Positions 62,828-64,000 of a stretch of 64,000 nucleotides of DNA are shown here, in pieces (positions within the stretch are counted from its first letter, which is position 1; each line of letters begins with the position of its first letter). The position numbers and the translations under genes are program-made. This stretch comes from Paenibacillus timonensis (lineage in GTDB: Bacteria > Bacillota > Bacilli > Paenibacillales > Paenibacillaceae): NCBI RefSeq assembly GCF_022427145.1, contig NZ_JAKSXN010000004.1, positions 1 to 64,000 of the forward strand. The letters run 5' to 3'. Under the pieces are notes generated by a model. That model worked only from the letters and a program-made list of their open reading frames with translations. It ran no database searches and was not told where the DNA came from.

Positions 62828-63610
62828 GTGAAAGCAGTAGAAGCGACGAATGTGGCGAAGGTGGGGAAGGTGAATTGGGCGCTGTTTAATCCCAAGACCT
62901 ATGCAACGATGCTCTATCTCTTGCTCTCTCTCCCGTTGGGGATCATCTATTTGACGTTAGCGATTACGGGGCTTGCCCTTTCCATTGCGTTGACTCCGGT
63001 GTTTATCGGGATCCCGATGTTTTTTGGAATGGCCAAGCTGTTGAATGGGATTGTGAGCTTTGAGCAAAGTCTGATTCGGCATATTTTAAGGTTGCCGGTT
63101 CCGCCCGCGGCGGTTCCAAACTACGCACAAGCAGAGGCTGGACAAAATTGGTTTATGCGTATGGTGAAGGGGTTTGACGGGGAGTTGTTCTTCCGAAATC
63201 TGATGCTCGTGATCCTTCGTTTCATCACCGGCATCGTCTTCTTTGCGGTGATGGTTACGGCCCTTGCCCTAGGGATCGGCTTTATTGCCCTTCCCGTCGT
63301 GCATATCATTCTGATGAATGAAATGAAGCTGGATATTTTGGAAAACACCCTATTCACGTATTTCCATATCGATTGGACCTATAATCAGCAGTATCTGCTC
63401 TCCGAAGGCATTGGCCTGGTGTTGTTCTGGGTCGCGCTTCGCGTCGTGAATGGATTGATGCAGGTTCAACGCAGAATCATGTATGTGGACGAGGCTTATC
63501 TGCAGCCGACGCCAGAGCCGGCTCCAACTCAATTCCATGCGCCTGTTCAGCCGCAATATGAGGAGTTCCTGGACGAGCAACCTGGGCAAGAGAAGTTGTG
63601 GTTGGCTTAG
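62828..63610 (+). CDS. 'Putative sensor' domain membrane protein
   Basis: This 260-residue protein has four long hydrophobic segments arranged in two pairs (about 30-75 and 120-175 plus a helix near 195-215) with FNPKTYATMLYLLLSLPLGI, matching the 'putative sensor' domain often found at the N-terminus of histidine kinases or alone. The last 40 residues are Pro/Gln/Glu-rich. GTG 62828 is chosen because AAAGGAG lies 9 nt upstream; TTG 62822 and ATG 62804 are less likely. Function unknown. Confidence 0.75.
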   Translation: MKAVEATNVAKVGKVNWALFNPKTYATMLYLLLSLPLGIIYLTLAITGLALSIALTPVFIGIPMFFGMAKLLNGIVSFEQSLIRHILRLPVPPAAVPNYAQAEAGQNWFMRMVKGFDGELFFRNLMLVILRFITGIVFFAVMVTALALGIGFIALPVVHIILMNEMKLDILENTLFTYFHIDWTYNQQYLLSEGIGLVLFWVALRVVNGLMQVQRRIMYVDEAYLQPTPEPAPTQFHAPVQPQYEEFLDEQPGQEKLWLA

Positions 63611-63638
63611 ATATGGTTTGGATATCCCCTTGATACAC

Positions 63639-63678
63639 AAGAAGAGTTATCGGATCACTTCCGATAACTCTTCTTTGT
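63639..63678 (+). terminator. Terminator of the sensor-domain gene
   Basis: Perfect 16-bp stem AAGAAGAGTTATCGGA/TCCGATAACTCTTCTT with a 5-nt loop, then TTGTTT. Confidence 0.85.
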
Positions 63679-63783
63679 TTATTGATCATCGGCCATTCCC
63701 AGACCGTCGTTATCATATAAGGAATATGGATAATGTGGTAGAAGAAGGGGGAAAATACTCAAAGAAAATGGGGGGGCTAAATA

Positions 63784-64000
63784 ATGACGAGAGAAAACTA
63801 TCAAAACAATTTTATTGAAGAAACATTTGTTGTCGATTGGATGGCTGTTGCAGGATGGATTGCAGCAGGAATTGTTAGCAAATTGGCCGGAGATACGATT
63901 GGAGTAGAATTAGAAAAACTACTTGGCATTGAATCATCTACTGATCAATTAATACGAAGTTCAGTTGATGAAATCTGCCAACGGATTGATCAAATCGTAA
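63784..64000 (+). CDS. Hypothetical protein, cut by the window end
   Basis: Only the first 72 codons are present, starting at ATG 63784 after a run GGGGGGG. It contains a hydrophobic stretch (WMAVAGWIAAGIVSKLAG) and a charged helix (SSVDEICQRIDQIV). AT-rich compared with its neighbours. No family recognised from this fragment. Confidence 0.6.
   Translation, partial: MTRENYQNNFIEETFVVDWMAVAGWIAAGIVSKLAGDTIGVELEKLLGIESSTDQLIRSSVDEICQRIDQIV

Overview
The window looks like a chromosomal segment of a Paenibacillus-type member of the Bacillales. This is inferred from strong AGGAGG-type ribosome binding sites, the conserved secG - rnr - smpB - ssrA order, a tmRNA tag ending in LAFAA, SLH-anchored surface protein architecture, LytS/AraR-like/ECF-transporter gene families and a moderately GC-rich core. 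Many genes start with TTG or GTG. No rRNA and no intact tRNA gene was seen.

Core left part (1-25.7 kb): a GH13 alpha-glucosidase behind a LacI/CcpA-type operator; two chemoreceptor-like genes flanking secG and a GNAT-like gene; RNase R with a very long Gly/Ala/Lys/Arg tail; an intergenic array of four palindromic repeats; an arabino-oligosaccharide locus (GntR/LacI-type repressor, sugar ABC binding protein, two permeases, GH43 and GH2 glycosidases, no ATPase, so a shared ATPase is presumed); a leftward operon of a complete ECF transporter (S, fused A-A', T) plus a PHP phosphoesterase, divergent from an RpiR-type regulator; then smpB and ssrA.

Accessory part (25.7-47.3 kb): an island at the 3' end of ssrA. 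A 58-bp copy of the ssrA 3' end (2 mismatches) at 45602-45659 marks one outer junction, and further decayed pieces of ssrA lie at 36676, 40384, 45255 and 47296, so the region seems to have grown by repeated insertion at the same target. The first 11 kb is an AT-rich defence cluster: (i) a caspase-like protease plus a ThsB-type TIR protein, matching caspase-type (type IV) Thoeris; (ii) an unrecognised protein plus a DUF3800 protein, bracketed by two decayed tRNA-Ala-like 3' ends with matching hairpins and followed by an integrase remnant; (iii) a four-gene restriction-modification-like operon with cytosine methyltransferase, MORC/GHKL ATPase, Mrr-nuclease/SF2-helicase and a small unknown protein. 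The next segment carries a ribbon-helix-helix protein, an orphan DUF2357/DUF524-like nuclease that seems to have lost its N-terminus and AAA partner, and a Doc/AbrB toxin-antitoxin pair. The third carries Fur-controlled siderophore genes (AraC-binding-protein fusion, binding lipoprotein, nitroreductase) and two small lipoproteins. The last carries a GyrI-like protein and a SigJ-type sigma factor.

Core right part (47.3-64 kb): a GH120 beta-xylosidase, two SDR oxidoreductases divergent from a TetR regulator, a LytS-type kinase and LuxR-type regulator next to a 1587-residue SLH-anchored surface protein, an SRPBCC protein, a PAP2 phosphatase, a TetR/CPBP-protease pair, two tandem DUF1259-like genes, a 'putative sensor' membrane protein, and a gene cut by the window end.

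All identifications come from reading motifs by eye; no database search was run.
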